A DNA stretch of 40,930 nt, taken from positions 1 to 40,930 of the forward strand of contig CAZHEF010000023.1 of assembly GCA_964531645.1 (NCBI GenBank), given 5' to 3'. The stretch comes from JBBIMS01 sp964531645. Its GTDB lineage: Bacteria; Acidobacteriota; Aminicenantia; JBFLYD01; JBBIMS01. A program made the position numbers and the translations under genes. Below the pieces are notes generated by a model, which saw only the letters and a program-made list of their open reading frames with translations, ran no database searches and had not been told where the DNA came from. Below, in pieces: positions 34,666 through 40,930 of this stretch (position 1 is the stretch's first letter; each line of letters starts with the position of its first letter).

Positions 34666-35793
34666 TTACATGGAAGGTTTACCAAAAGAATTTATATAAT
34701 TCAAAATTCCGTCGCAAAGTCCCATCGCAATATTTTGTCTGAATGAGTCGGAGCAGAGCCTTTTCCTATCATTAACATTTGAAAGGAAACCCACTTCAAC
34801 AAGTATTGAAGGCATCTCAGCACCAATTAAAACATAAAAGGGAGCCTCCTTTACTCCGAGGCTTCTCACATTTGTATTTCTTCTCAAATCATTTTCTATG
34901 AACTTTGCAAGATTTATAGACTCCTCCTTCTTTGTATTCAAAAGGATCTTTTTTATCAATGATTCCATCTCCCCAATTGTTTTTGAGGAAACAGCATTTT
35001 CAGATGCTGCAATTTCAATAGCATGGGGATCTTTTGTAAAGTTCAGAGTGTATATTTCAAATCCTGAAATATTCTTGTTGCGTGTTGAATTTGCATGAAT
35101 TGAAACAAAAAGGTCTGCCCTCTCTGAATTCGCAATAGCAGTTCTTACCTCAAGAGGAACATAAACATCTTTATCTCTTGTAAGAACAACTTTCAAGTCA
35201 GAATTTTTCTCTAAAAGCTCTTTCAATTTAAGGGCAATATCATGGGTTATTTCTTTTTCAGGAATCCCATCTGGACCAACCGCACCTGGGTCATCTCCAC
35301 CATGCCCTGGGTCAATAACAACTTTTTTCACACCGAGTCCTAACTGTCTTGCTATTGTAAGCTCATCTGGTTTTAAAGTTGTTGGTGGCTTTGAAGGAGT
35401 TTCTCTCTTTCCATAAATGTCAACAACTATTCTAAAAGGGCTGTAAAGGGTAAATGTCCTGTATCTGACAACCTCTGCAAATTCAAGAACAACCCTAACT
35501 GTTCTCAGATTAAACTGTCCCACTCTTATTTCTTTTATATAACCTTTGGAAACTGGAATTGAAGGAGGAAGATTGAAAATTTTTGCATTCTCTATATCAA
35601 AGTAAATTCTTACTCTATCAGGCTCTATAAGTTTTTTTTCCTCAAATGAGACAGGTCTGTCAACATCTATGACAACCCTTGTGTAATCAGAACTTGAATA
35701 ATACCTTATATTATGAACCTTCGCTTTTTCCTGGGATAAAACAGGAAGATAAAAAAGAGCAATGAATAAGAATGATGCAAATAATTTCTTCAT
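34666..35793 (-). CDS. amiC: N-acetylmuramoyl-L-alanine amidase with AMIN domain
   Basis: Exported zinc amidase that cleaves the MurNAc-L-Ala bond during cell separation. A signal peptide (about 1-20, ending LPVLSQ) precedes an AMIN domain (about 25-130) that would bind peptidoglycan or the division site, then a linker and an Amidase_3 domain (about 155-370). Zinc ligands and catalytic residues are visible: His164 (DPGHGG), Glu179 (IPEKEIT), His233 (SIHANS) and the late VEVGFLSN glutamate. The length of 375 residues fits AmiA/B/C. The start has no good Shine-Dalgarno, and a TATATT box (35809-35804) ends 10 nt before the ATG. It may head a unit with the DUF362 gene 29 nt downstream. The symbol is by family only. 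Confidence 0.93.
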   Translation of the reverse strand: MKKLFASFLFIALFYLPVLSQEKAKVHNIRYYSSSDYTRVVIDVDRPVSFEEKKLIEPDRVRIYFDIENAKIFNLPPSIPVSKGYIKEIRVGQFNLRTVRVVLEFAEVVRYRTFTLYSPFRIVVDIYGKRETPSKPPTTLKPDELTIARQLGLGVKKVVIDPGHGGDDPGAVGPDGIPEKEITHDIALKLKELLEKNSDLKVVLTRDKDVYVPLEVRTAIANSERADLFVSIHANSTRNKNISGFEIYTLNFTKDPHAIEIAASENAVSSKTIGEMESLIKKILLNTKKEESINLAKFIENDLRRNTNVRSLGVKEAPFYVLIGAEMPSILVEVGFLSNVNDRKRLCSDSFRQNIAMGLCDGILNYINSFGKPSM

Positions 35794-35963
35794 CTCAGAA
35801 ATTAATATAACAGAAAAAAATCAAATCTTAAAGCAAATTGAAATTGGGCAGTGAAGTTGAAGAGCATTAGTCAAAATTTTACAGATCAAGCAAGTTTTTA
35901 AAAACTCTTTTTTATTCTTCTCTCCGCCTCAAACTATGAGCTCCATCCCCTCTTCTTGTCTTG

Positions 35964-35980
35964 CCTTTCTCGCCCTTCTT
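35964..35980 (-). repeat. 17-bp repeat, copy 1 (inverted relative to copy 2)
   Basis: On the minus strand this reads AAGAAGGGCGAGAAAGG and is identical to 40086-40102 on the plus strand. It lies just after the stop of the 58-residue membrane protein in an otherwise gene-free 192-nt gap (35794-35985). The remainder of that gap is pyrimidine-rich on the + strand and shows no gene that I can support. Confidence 0.7.
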
Positions 35981-35985
35981 GCTTT

Positions 35986-36162
35986 TTAAAACGGAAATGG
36001 GAACATCAGCCAGGCAAAGGCAATTGAACCAAGAATCATTATAAGAAAAAGTGTTATTCCGTATTTAATCCTTTCTTTCCCCTCCTTTCTTATCAAAGAA
36101 AGAACAAGGGAAGTAAAGAAAGCATATACAATCATTGAAAATAAGTGACCACGAAAAATCAT
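35986..36162 (-). CDS. 58-residue two-TM membrane protein
   Basis: A short gene, easily missed, that I translated by hand: it opens MIFRGHLFSMIVYAFF and ends SIAFAWLMFPFPF. Two hydrophobic helices (about residues 8-22 and 35-55) flank a basic loop with RKEGKERIK. Its ATG overlaps the TGA of the DUF6677-like gene (ATGA, 36159-36162), and AAGGGAAGG lies about 5 nt upstream, which is strong evidence that it is translated. No function can be given. I recall small proteins of similar shape beside DUF6677 in Acidobacteriota, but this needs a search. The pair probably forms a membrane complex, which is inference from coupling only. Confidence 0.78.
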   Translation of the reverse strand: MIFRGHLFSMIVYAFFTSLVLSLIRKEGKERIKYGITLFLIMILGSIAFAWLMFPFPF

Positions 36163-36518
36163 TTTTTCCTTCCCTTTGCAATATCGTAAGCGTTTAAAGC
36201 GATGAGATAATTCAGCAATCCTGCCCCAGCTATGTAAGCTGTTCCAAACTCAGTCGTTACATTAAATAGATTGCCATCACCTTTATGGAGAAGCTTTGAT
36301 ATAAAATAAAGAGAACCATTGCCGATGTCTGCTATCCAGGCAATAATATTGAGAAGCATTGCATCGGGTCTAAAGAATCTTCCACCCATGTAAAGTCCGA
36401 GGAGAAACATGAAAAGAATTGAAAAAAAGAAGATAATTCCTCTCCAGAACTTTTTAAGAATTATATGCCCAAGACCCGGAACCAACCAGCTCACAAATAA
36501 AATAAAATAACTTTTCAT
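36159..36518 (-). CDS. DUF6677-like small membrane protein
   Basis: A 119-residue integral membrane protein with about four hydrophobic segments. The N-terminal stretch WLVPGLGHIILKKFWRGI (about 11-28) resembles the PGLGH motif of TM2-like and related families. The FLLGLYMGGRFF and FGTAYIAGAGLLNYLIALNAYDIA stretches match my recollection of DUF6677, known mainly from Acidobacteriota. Function is unknown. The start follows a TATTAT -10 by only 5 nt, so the mRNA is probably leaderless, although GGAG is adjacent. It is translationally coupled to the 58-residue gene downstream. Confidence 0.82.
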   Translation of the reverse strand: MKSYFILFVSWLVPGLGHIILKKFWRGIIFFFSILFMFLLGLYMGGRFFRPDAMLLNIIAWIADIGNGSLYFISKLLHKGDGNLFNVTTEFGTAYIAGAGLLNYLIALNAYDIAKGRKK

Positions 36519-36523
36519 ACTCC

Positions 36524-36552
36524 ATAATATTCAATTAGCCAGGATATGTCAA
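36524..36552 (-). promoter_or_regulatory. Promoter of the DUF6677-like gene
   Basis: A perfect -35 TTGACA (36552-36547) and a -10 TATTAT (36529-36524, five of six) are separated by 17 nt. Only five bases (GGAGT) separate the -10 from the ATG at 36518, so transcription probably starts at the start codon. Confidence 0.72.
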
Positions 36553-36566
36553 CAGGAATGGAGAAA

Positions 36567-36626
36567 GGAAGAGCAGAAGAGCGGAGGAGTCTTATTATAC
36601 CGACGCTCCCGAGCTTCCGTTCTTCC
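36567..36626. repeat. Imperfect palindrome between divergent promoters
   Basis: GGAAGAGCAGAAG (36567-36579) can pair with CTTCCGTTCTTCC (36614-36626) over 13 positions, with one A-C mismatch and one G-T pair, around a 34-nt interior. The block is richer in G+C than its surroundings and sits between the DUF6677 and sdh promoters. Both predicted transcription starts lie outside it. It could be an operator, a dispersed repeat copy or an unrecognised small RNA. The 177-nt gap holds nothing else but the two promoters. Confidence 0.5.
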
Positions 36627-36648
36627 GCGCTATTTCACCTTTATAGTC

Positions 36649-36677
36649 TTGACATCATTATTTTGAGGATTTACTAT
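36649..36677 (+). promoter_or_regulatory. Promoter of the sdhACDB operon
   Basis: A perfect -35 TTGACA (36649-36654) and a -10 TACTAT (36672-36677, four of six) are separated by 17 nt. Transcription near 36684 leaves a leader of about 12 nt that just contains the sdhA Shine-Dalgarno GGAGG (36687-36691). Confidence 0.65.
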
Positions 36678-36695
36678 TCATTACTTGGAGGTAAT

Positions 36696-38408
36696 ATGAG
36701 AGAAGAAATCGTTCAGGACATACTTGTATTGGGAACAGGATTAGCTGGCCTCAGGGCTGCAATTGAAGCAGAGAGGGCCTCCAACGGAAAATCGAAAGTT
36801 GCACTAATATCCAAAATTCAGGTTATGAGATCCCATTCCGTTGGAGCTGAAGGAGGAACTGCCGCGGTTCTAAGGGAGGATGAGGGAGACTCCTTTGAAC
36901 TCCATGCCTGGGATACTGTAAAAGGTTCTGACTTTCTCTGTGATCAGGATGCAGTTGAGGAATTTGTAAAACTCTGTCCTGCAGAGATTCTTCAATTGGA
37001 GCACTGGGGCTTGCCATGGTCAAGGGAAAAAGATGGAAGGATTGCCCAGAGACCTTTTGGAGGGCACTCCTTCCCGAGGGCAGTATTTGCTGCTGACAAA
37101 ACTGGTTTCTTTGAGATGCAGACCCTGTATGATACTGTTCTTAAATTTCCAGATATTTCCATATTCAATGAAGTCTTTATAACTTCAATAATTGTAGAGG
37201 ATGGGATTTTCCGAGCAATTACTGGAATTGACATGAAAACAGGAAATTTCATTGTTTTCAAAGGAAAAGCCCTAATAATTGCATCAGGTGGTGCGGGAAG
37301 GATTTTTGGTTTCACCACCTACGCTCATTCAGTAACTGGAGATGGTTTGTCAATGGCTTACAGAGCGGGCATTCCTCTCAAGGACATGGAGTTTCTCCAG
37401 TTCCATCCAACTGGGCTTATCCCATCTGGAATTCTAATAACAGAAGCAACAAGGGGTGAAGGCGGTTATCTCCTCAATAACAAAGGAGAGAGATATATGG
37501 AGAAATATGCTCCCAAGATGATGGAGCTTGCTCCAAGGGACATTATTTCAAGGTCTTCAATGACTGAGATAGAAGAAGGGAGAGGATTTAAAGGTCCAAA
37601 TGGTCTTGATTATGTCCATCTTGATTTGAGACATCTTGGAGCTGAGAAGATTAATAAAAGACTTCCCTTAATAAGAGAGCTCTGCATCAAGATGGTTGGA
37701 ATTGACCCTATTTATGAGCCTATTCCAGTGAGACCTGTTGCCCATTACTCAATGGGAGGAATTCATTGTGACTCAAAGGGAGAAACCCCAGTAAAAGGGA
37801 TTTGGACTGCAGGAGAAGCATCATGCATTTCAATCCATGGTGCAAATAGACTCGGTTCAAATTCCACGGCAGAATGTCTTGTTTACGGAACAATCACTGG
37901 AAGGAAATCAGCGATTTATGCTATGAACACCAGTATTTATGAGCCCAGCTCCTCAGCAATTTCAGATGAAGAAAAAAGAATTAAAGATCTTAAAAGGAAA
38001 GACGGAAAGGAGAGTCCCTATAAAATCAGGCATGAGCTAAGGGAAACAATGGATAGCCATTTTGGTGTGTTCAGAACAGGAGAATCAATGAAGAAAGGGA
38101 TTGAAAAAATAGAAGAGCTGAAGGAGAGATTCAAGAATGTAAGTGTTGTGGATAAAAGTTCTGTATACAATACAGATTTATTAACTGTTCTTGAGTTAGG
38201 TTTTATGCTTGATATTAGTGAAGTTCTTGCCAGAGGAGCATATTCGAGAGAAGAGTCAAGAGGTGGACACGCAAGAAGGGACTTTCCAAAAAGGGATGAT
38301 GAAAATTGGCTAAAGCATACTCTCGCCTATTACACAAAAGATGGACCAAGATTTGAGTACATACCGGTAAGGGTTACAATGTGGAAGCCTGTTGAGAGAA
38401 AATATTGA
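36696..38408 (+). CDS. sdhA: Succinate dehydrogenase/fumarate reductase flavoprotein subunit
   Basis: The FAD subunit that oxidises succinate or reduces fumarate. The dinucleotide site VLGTGLAGLRAAIEAE (about 11-26), the covalent-FAD histidine His47 in RSHSVGAEGG, the substrate-site HPTGLIPSG and TEATRGEGGYL, and RPVAHYSMGGI are present. The second FAD segment GEASCISIHGANRLGSNS is also seen. The frame is open to 36546, but the ATG at 36696 has GGAGG 4 nt upstream and begins at the normal family N-terminus, giving 570 residues. The earlier part would cover the promoter and palindrome. The sequence alone does not separate dehydrogenase from fumarate reductase. Confidence 0.95.
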   Translation: MREEIVQDILVLGTGLAGLRAAIEAERASNGKSKVALISKIQVMRSHSVGAEGGTAAVLREDEGDSFELHAWDTVKGSDFLCDQDAVEEFVKLCPAEILQLEHWGLPWSREKDGRIAQRPFGGHSFPRAVFAADKTGFFEMQTLYDTVLKFPDISIFNEVFITSIIVEDGIFRAITGIDMKTGNFIVFKGKALIIASGGAGRIFGFTTYAHSVTGDGLSMAYRAGIPLKDMEFLQFHPTGLIPSGILITEATRGEGGYLLNNKGERYMEKYAPKMMELAPRDIISRSSMTEIEEGRGFKGPNGLDYVHLDLRHLGAEKINKRLPLIRELCIKMVGIDPIYEPIPVRPVAHYSMGGIHCDSKGETPVKGIWTAGEASCISIHGANRLGSNSTAECLVYGTITGRKSAIYAMNTSIYEPSSSAISDEEKRIKDLKRKDGKESPYKIRHELRETMDSHFGVFRTGESMKKGIEKIEELKERFKNVSVVDKSSVYNTDLLTVLELGFMLDISEVLARGAYSREESRGGHARRDFPKRDDENWLKHTLAYYTKDGPRFEYIPVRVTMWKPVERKY

Positions 38409-38425
38409 TGGAAAAGGAGGAGAAA

Positions 38426-38863
38426 ATGACTCAAAAGACATATAAAAATCGTCTTGGTATTTTCGGATGGTTCTATGGAGGGAAATACTGGATTGAAAGA
38501 TACGCATATATCCTCCATAGAATCAGTGGCTTCGCTTTAATTTTCTATCTTTCCCTTCATATTTTTGTTACTGGAGAAAGAGCAAAGGGAAGTGAAGCTT
38601 GGGAAGCAATTATGGGCTTCTTGAAAACCCCTGTTTTCCACTTCTTAGAATACCTTCTTCTCATTGCTTTTATCTATCATGTCATAAACGGATTCCGGTT
38701 GATTTTTCTTGAATTTGGAGTTTTTCTCGGAAAGCCAGCACAACCAAAATATCCATATGTTACTTCCATTCACAAGCAGAGACCCCTTGTTTTTATTCTC
38801 ATGATACTCGGGGCTATATTTCTTATTATAGCCACTATTGAGTATTTTAAAATTGGAGGTTGA
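38426..38863 (+). CDS. sdhC: Succinate dehydrogenase/fumarate reductase cytochrome b subunit (SdhC)
   Basis: A three-helix membrane anchor subunit of 145 residues. The first helix has the SdhC quinone-site motif LHRISGFAL (His31, Arg32, Ser34). The second has YHVINGFRLIFLEFG with His85, the likely axial haem ligand, and Asn88-Gly-Phe-Arg91. A third helix is near the C-terminus. The ATG at 38426 has GGAGG 5 nt upstream. The TTG/ATG codons at 38405-38410 next to the sdhA stop have no such site and were rejected. The gene lies 17 nt after sdhA. Confidence 0.9.
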   Translation: MTQKTYKNRLGIFGWFYGGKYWIERYAYILHRISGFALIFYLSLHIFVTGERAKGSEAWEAIMGFLKTPVFHFLEYLLLIAFIYHVINGFRLIFLEFGVFLGKPAQPKYPYVTSIHKQRPLVFILMILGAIFLIIATIEYFKIGG

Positions 38864-38865
38864 AA

Positions 38866-39237
38866 ATGAAAGAATCAAAATTATGGTTTTTACAATTTTT
38901 GACTGGTGCTATTCTACTTTTTCTTTTGACAATGCACATGGGAATTATGCATCTTGATGATATTTTTGGATTCATTAGCAGAGTTTCAGGAGTTGAACCC
39001 CTTGACTGGAAAGCAGTTCTCCACAGAAGTAAACAGGTGGCTTTTCTTGTTGTAAACATTATATTTCTTGCCTCAGCTTTATTCCACGGACTTTACGGTC
39101 TGAGGAATATTATTATAGAGGCTATCCCTGCAAAAAAATTTGGGAAAATAATTGGGCTGATAATAACAGTTTTTGGTTTTCTTCTTTTTCTCTATGGCTC
39201 TTACGCAACAATTGGAATTTATGTGAGGAGCTTTTAG
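38866..39237 (+). CDS. sdhD: Succinate dehydrogenase/fumarate reductase membrane anchor subunit (SdhD)
   Basis: A second three-helix anchor of 123 residues. Helix one carries TMHMGIMHLDD (His24, His29) and helix two FHGLYGLRNIIIE with His74 and Arg80, a pattern parallel to SdhC and a good haem-ligand candidate. GGAGG (38855-38859) lies 6 nt before the ATG at 38866. Having ligand-type histidines in both anchors suggests one or two b haems between them. SdhD is poorly conserved, so the assignment relies on topology, the HGxxGxR motif and operon position. Confidence 0.87.
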   Translation: MKESKLWFLQFLTGAILLFLLTMHMGIMHLDDIFGFISRVSGVEPLDWKAVLHRSKQVAFLVVNIIFLASALFHGLYGLRNIIIEAIPAKKFGKIIGLIITVFGFLLFLYGSYATIGIYVRSF

Positions 39238-39246
39238 GAGGCAGAA

Positions 39247-40080
39247 ATGAAAAAAATAGAGATTGAATCAAAAATGATAAATTTCAAAATTCTTAGATTT
39301 AATCCTGACGATGGAAAACCTGACTTAAAGGAATATAAAGTTGAGATTAAAAAAGGAACAACAGTTCTTGATGCTCTTATATTTATTAAGGAGAATTTTG
39401 ACCCAACTTTAAGTTTTAGATATTCATGCAGGATGGGTGTTTGCGGCTCATGTGGAATGTTTATAAATGGTCTTCCTGCTCTTGCCTGTCAGACACAGGT
39501 TTTCCACCTTGAATCTGATACTGTTGAAATAAAGCCTCTTCCCAACTACGAAATTATTAGAGATGTTGTTCCTGATCTTGAGCCTCTCTTCTGCAAACAT
39601 AGAGATATTAAGCCATTTATTGTAAGAAAGGATGAGAAAGAGCTTGAAAATCCAACCAATGAGTATAAAATGAGTCCTGAGGAACTAGAGAATATTTCCC
39701 AGTTCACATATTGCATAAAGTGTGGAAGTTGTCTTTCAGCATGCCCGACCTATGCGACTGACTCTGAATTCCTCGGACCTCAGGCATTAGCTCAAGCTTA
39801 TAGATACACGGCAGATGTGAGGGATGAGGGATTTAAAGAAAGGCTCAATGTTGTTGACTCTCCCCATGGATGCTGGAGATGTCATTATGCATCTGCGTGC
39901 ACCCAGGCTTGTCCTAAAGGAGTTGACCCTGCTCTTGCGATCCAGCTCATGAAGAGAGAGATAATTTTCAGAATGCTGGGAATTAAAAAAGGAAAGGATG
40001 GCGCTGGGCTTTACTCTACTCCAAAGGAGAAGAAAATAAGGGAAGGTACACCTTCCCCTCCTGAAAGAACAGTGAAGTAA
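39247..40080 (+). CDS. sdhB: Succinate dehydrogenase/fumarate reductase iron-sulfur subunit
   Basis: The electron-transfer subunit linking the flavoprotein to the membrane anchors. The N-terminal plant-type ferredoxin domain has the 2Fe-2S motif SCRMGVCGSCG plus the later LPALACQT cysteine. The C-terminal domain has the 4Fe-4S motif CIKCGSCLSACP and the 3Fe-4S region CWRCHYASACTQACPKGVDP. The length of 277 residues includes a short charged C-terminal tail beyond the usual end. AGGAGG lies 5 nt before the ATG. It is the last gene of the operon, and the 160-nt gap after it holds copy 2 of the 17-bp repeat and the promoter of the next gene. Confidence 0.95.
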   Translation: MKKIEIESKMINFKILRFNPDDGKPDLKEYKVEIKKGTTVLDALIFIKENFDPTLSFRYSCRMGVCGSCGMFINGLPALACQTQVFHLESDTVEIKPLPNYEIIRDVVPDLEPLFCKHRDIKPFIVRKDEKELENPTNEYKMSPEELENISQFTYCIKCGSCLSACPTYATDSEFLGPQALAQAYRYTADVRDEGFKERLNVVDSPHGCWRCHYASACTQACPKGVDPALAIQLMKREIIFRMLGIKKGKDGAGLYSTPKEKKIREGTPSPPERTVK

Positions 40081-40085
40081 TTAAG

Positions 40086-40102
40086 AAGAAGGGCGAGAAA
40101 GG
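40086..40102 (+). repeat. 17-bp repeat, copy 2
   Basis: AAGAAGGGCGAGAAAGG is identical to the reverse complement of 35964-35980. The copies flank the DUF6677 and sdh units in opposite orientation, about 4.1 kb apart, each a few bases after a stop codon. Confidence 0.7.
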
Positions 40103-40204
40103 TAGAAATTTATAGCTGACAGTTCACAGTTTACGGCATAATAAAGAAGGAGAATAGCCAGATCCTCCTGCTAAAATTGTTATTAACTTGAAACCCTGAT
40201 TTTT

Positions 40205-40234
40205 TTGTTTTCATAATTTGTTTTGTTGTATAAT
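40205..40234 (+). promoter_or_regulatory. Promoter of the exported coiled-coil gene
   Basis: A perfect -10 TATAAT (40229-40234) ends six bases before the ATG at 40241. The best -35 is a weak TTGTTT (40205-40210) at 18 nt. Initiation would fall at the start codon and no Shine-Dalgarno is present, so the transcript is probably leaderless. Confidence 0.6.
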
Positions 40235-40240
40235 AAAGTT

Positions 40241-40783
40241 ATGAGGATTTTGGTAGTATTTGCTTCAATATTTTTCCTTTTCTCATCCTTGTTCCCCCAG
40301 ACTCTTGCTGAAATAGCTGAGAAGGAGAAAGAAAGAAGGGAGAAACTGAAGGATGAAAGGGTGGAAGTTATAACAAACAATACCCTGAGAATGTTAAAGA
40401 AAGAGATTTCAATTTCTGGAAGTGAGGAAAAAGAAGCAATTGGTTCAGAAACTCCGGCGCCTGAGGTTGATTTGAAAGAAAGGGAGGAGTACTGGAGGTC
40501 TTATAAAGCAGAACTGGAGCAAAAACACAGAAGTGCAATGGAAAAGGTTAAAAAATTGGAAAGTGAAATCTCTGAGCTTTACATGGATTTTTATTCCTTC
40601 AGACCAACATCTTTTAAATATGGACAGATATTTGACGAAAGGGGATTCTTCCAGAATAAGATTGATGAGCTTCAGGTAAAACTTGAAATTGCAAAGAAAG
40701 AGGCTGAGGAACTAAGGAACGAAATTGGAAGTCTAACAGATAAGGTAAGAAAAGAAGGTGGATACCCAGGGTGGGTTAGATAA
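40241..40783 (+). CDS. Exported coiled-coil protein of unknown function
   Basis: A 180-residue protein with a clear signal peptide (MRILVVFASIFFLFSSLFPQ). A highly charged helix (AEIAEKEKERREKLKDERVE), an acidic linker and a long predicted coiled coil (about 85-172, containing ELEQKHRSAMEKVKKLESEI and IDELQVKLEIAKKEAEELRN) follow. It ends GGYPGWVR, a tail I recall from exported coiled-coil proteins in Acidobacteriota. It has no lipobox cysteine, so it is probably periplasmic. The frame is open back to 40223, but the ATG at 40241 starts the signal peptide and follows TATAAT by 6 nt. No function can be assigned. The remaining 147 nt of the window show nothing that I can support. Confidence 0.82.
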   Translation: MRILVVFASIFFLFSSLFPQTLAEIAEKEKERREKLKDERVEVITNNTLRMLKKEISISGSEEKEAIGSETPAPEVDLKEREEYWRSYKAELEQKHRSAMEKVKKLESEISELYMDFYSFRPTSFKYGQIFDERGFFQNKIDELQVKLEIAKKEAEELRNEIGSLTDKVRKEGGYPGWVR

Positions 40784-40930
40784 GTCGAGAGAAGGAAAAA
40801 GCGTTCAATTAACCTCTAATCAAATTGGAAATTTTCGCAATGGTTTTTATCTTAAGAGTTTTTGTCTCCATTGATTTTAATCCGTAACTCTGCCAATTTT
40901 AGGGAATAGGTGGGGCTTATTCACTTCAAA

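Noticed and set aside
36546..36695. Possible 50-residue N-terminal extension of SdhA
   Set aside because: The stretch contains the palindrome and the TTGACA-17-TACTAT promoter, and the family N-terminus begins at 36696 right after a GGAGG site.
1..40930. CRISPR arrays, transposons, prophage, tRNA or rRNA genes
   Set aside because: No spaced direct repeats, transposase or integrase frames, or recognisable tRNA/rRNA sequence were seen by reading. A tRNA scan was not possible, so absence is provisional.

Overview
The window is about 41 kb of AT-rich bacterial chromosome, densely packed with genes on both strands. I see no insertion sequences, prophage genes, CRISPR arrays, tRNAs or rRNAs. The gene content (complete mraZ-ftsZ division/wall cluster, MurE with a meso-DAP DNPR motif, exported AMIN-type amidase, split glycine decarboxylase, membrane-bound succinate dehydrogenase/fumarate reductase, NapH/NapG-like iron-sulfur protein) points to a diderm bacterium with anaerobic or microaerobic respiration and amino-acid use. 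A DUF6677-like membrane protein and a coiled-coil exported protein ending in GWVR resemble what I recall from Acidobacteriota/Aminicenantia. That lineage call is tentative and rests on memory of families only.

Layout. (1) 1-4386, + strand: mscL with its own promoter, then a B12-type radical SAM protein, an exported cyanophycinase-like S51 peptidase and a YfcC-type transporter, the last two overlapping by ATGA. (2) 22448-4388, - strand: one continuous run of 15 genes, mraZ-rsmH-ftsL-ftsI-murE-murF-mraY-murD-ftsW-murG-murC-ftsQ-ftsA-ftsZ plus hutI and iadA-like at the distal end (hutI starts inside the end of ftsZ). A promoter overlapping three 10-bp-spaced MraZ-type repeats lies before mraZ. 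(3) 24150-22642, - strand: a GAF-GAF-GGDEF diguanylate cyclase, divergent from (4) 24227-32176, + strand: gcvT-gcvH-gcvPA-gcvPB-glyQ-glyS, mostly with 4-nt overlaps, followed by an MNT/HEPN pair and a small hairpin terminator. (5) 35793-32179, - strand: amidase, DUF362 protein and a fused NapH-NapG-like protein with six cysteine clusters. (6) 36518-35986, - strand: DUF6677-like protein plus a coupled 58-residue membrane protein. (7) 36696-40080, + strand: sdhA-sdhC-sdhD-sdhB. (8) 40241-40783, + strand: an exported coiled-coil protein.

How it fits together. The cyanophycinase, transporter and isoaspartyl dipeptidase suggest use of external cyanophycin or beta-aspartyl peptides. HutI implies histidine breakdown, though the other hut genes are not here. 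The gcv-glyQS operon joins glycine breakdown to glycyl-tRNA charging. The division cluster is the standard set with a catabolic tail.

A recurring regulatory pattern is that several first genes of transcription units have a -10-like hexamer ending only 5-10 nt before the ATG and no Shine-Dalgarno sequence, suggesting leaderless mRNAs. Genes inside operons usually have strong GGAGG-type sites. These sites moved several starts inward from the longest open frame: ftsL, rsmH, murF, sdhA, sdhC, sdhD, glyS and the cyanophycinase.
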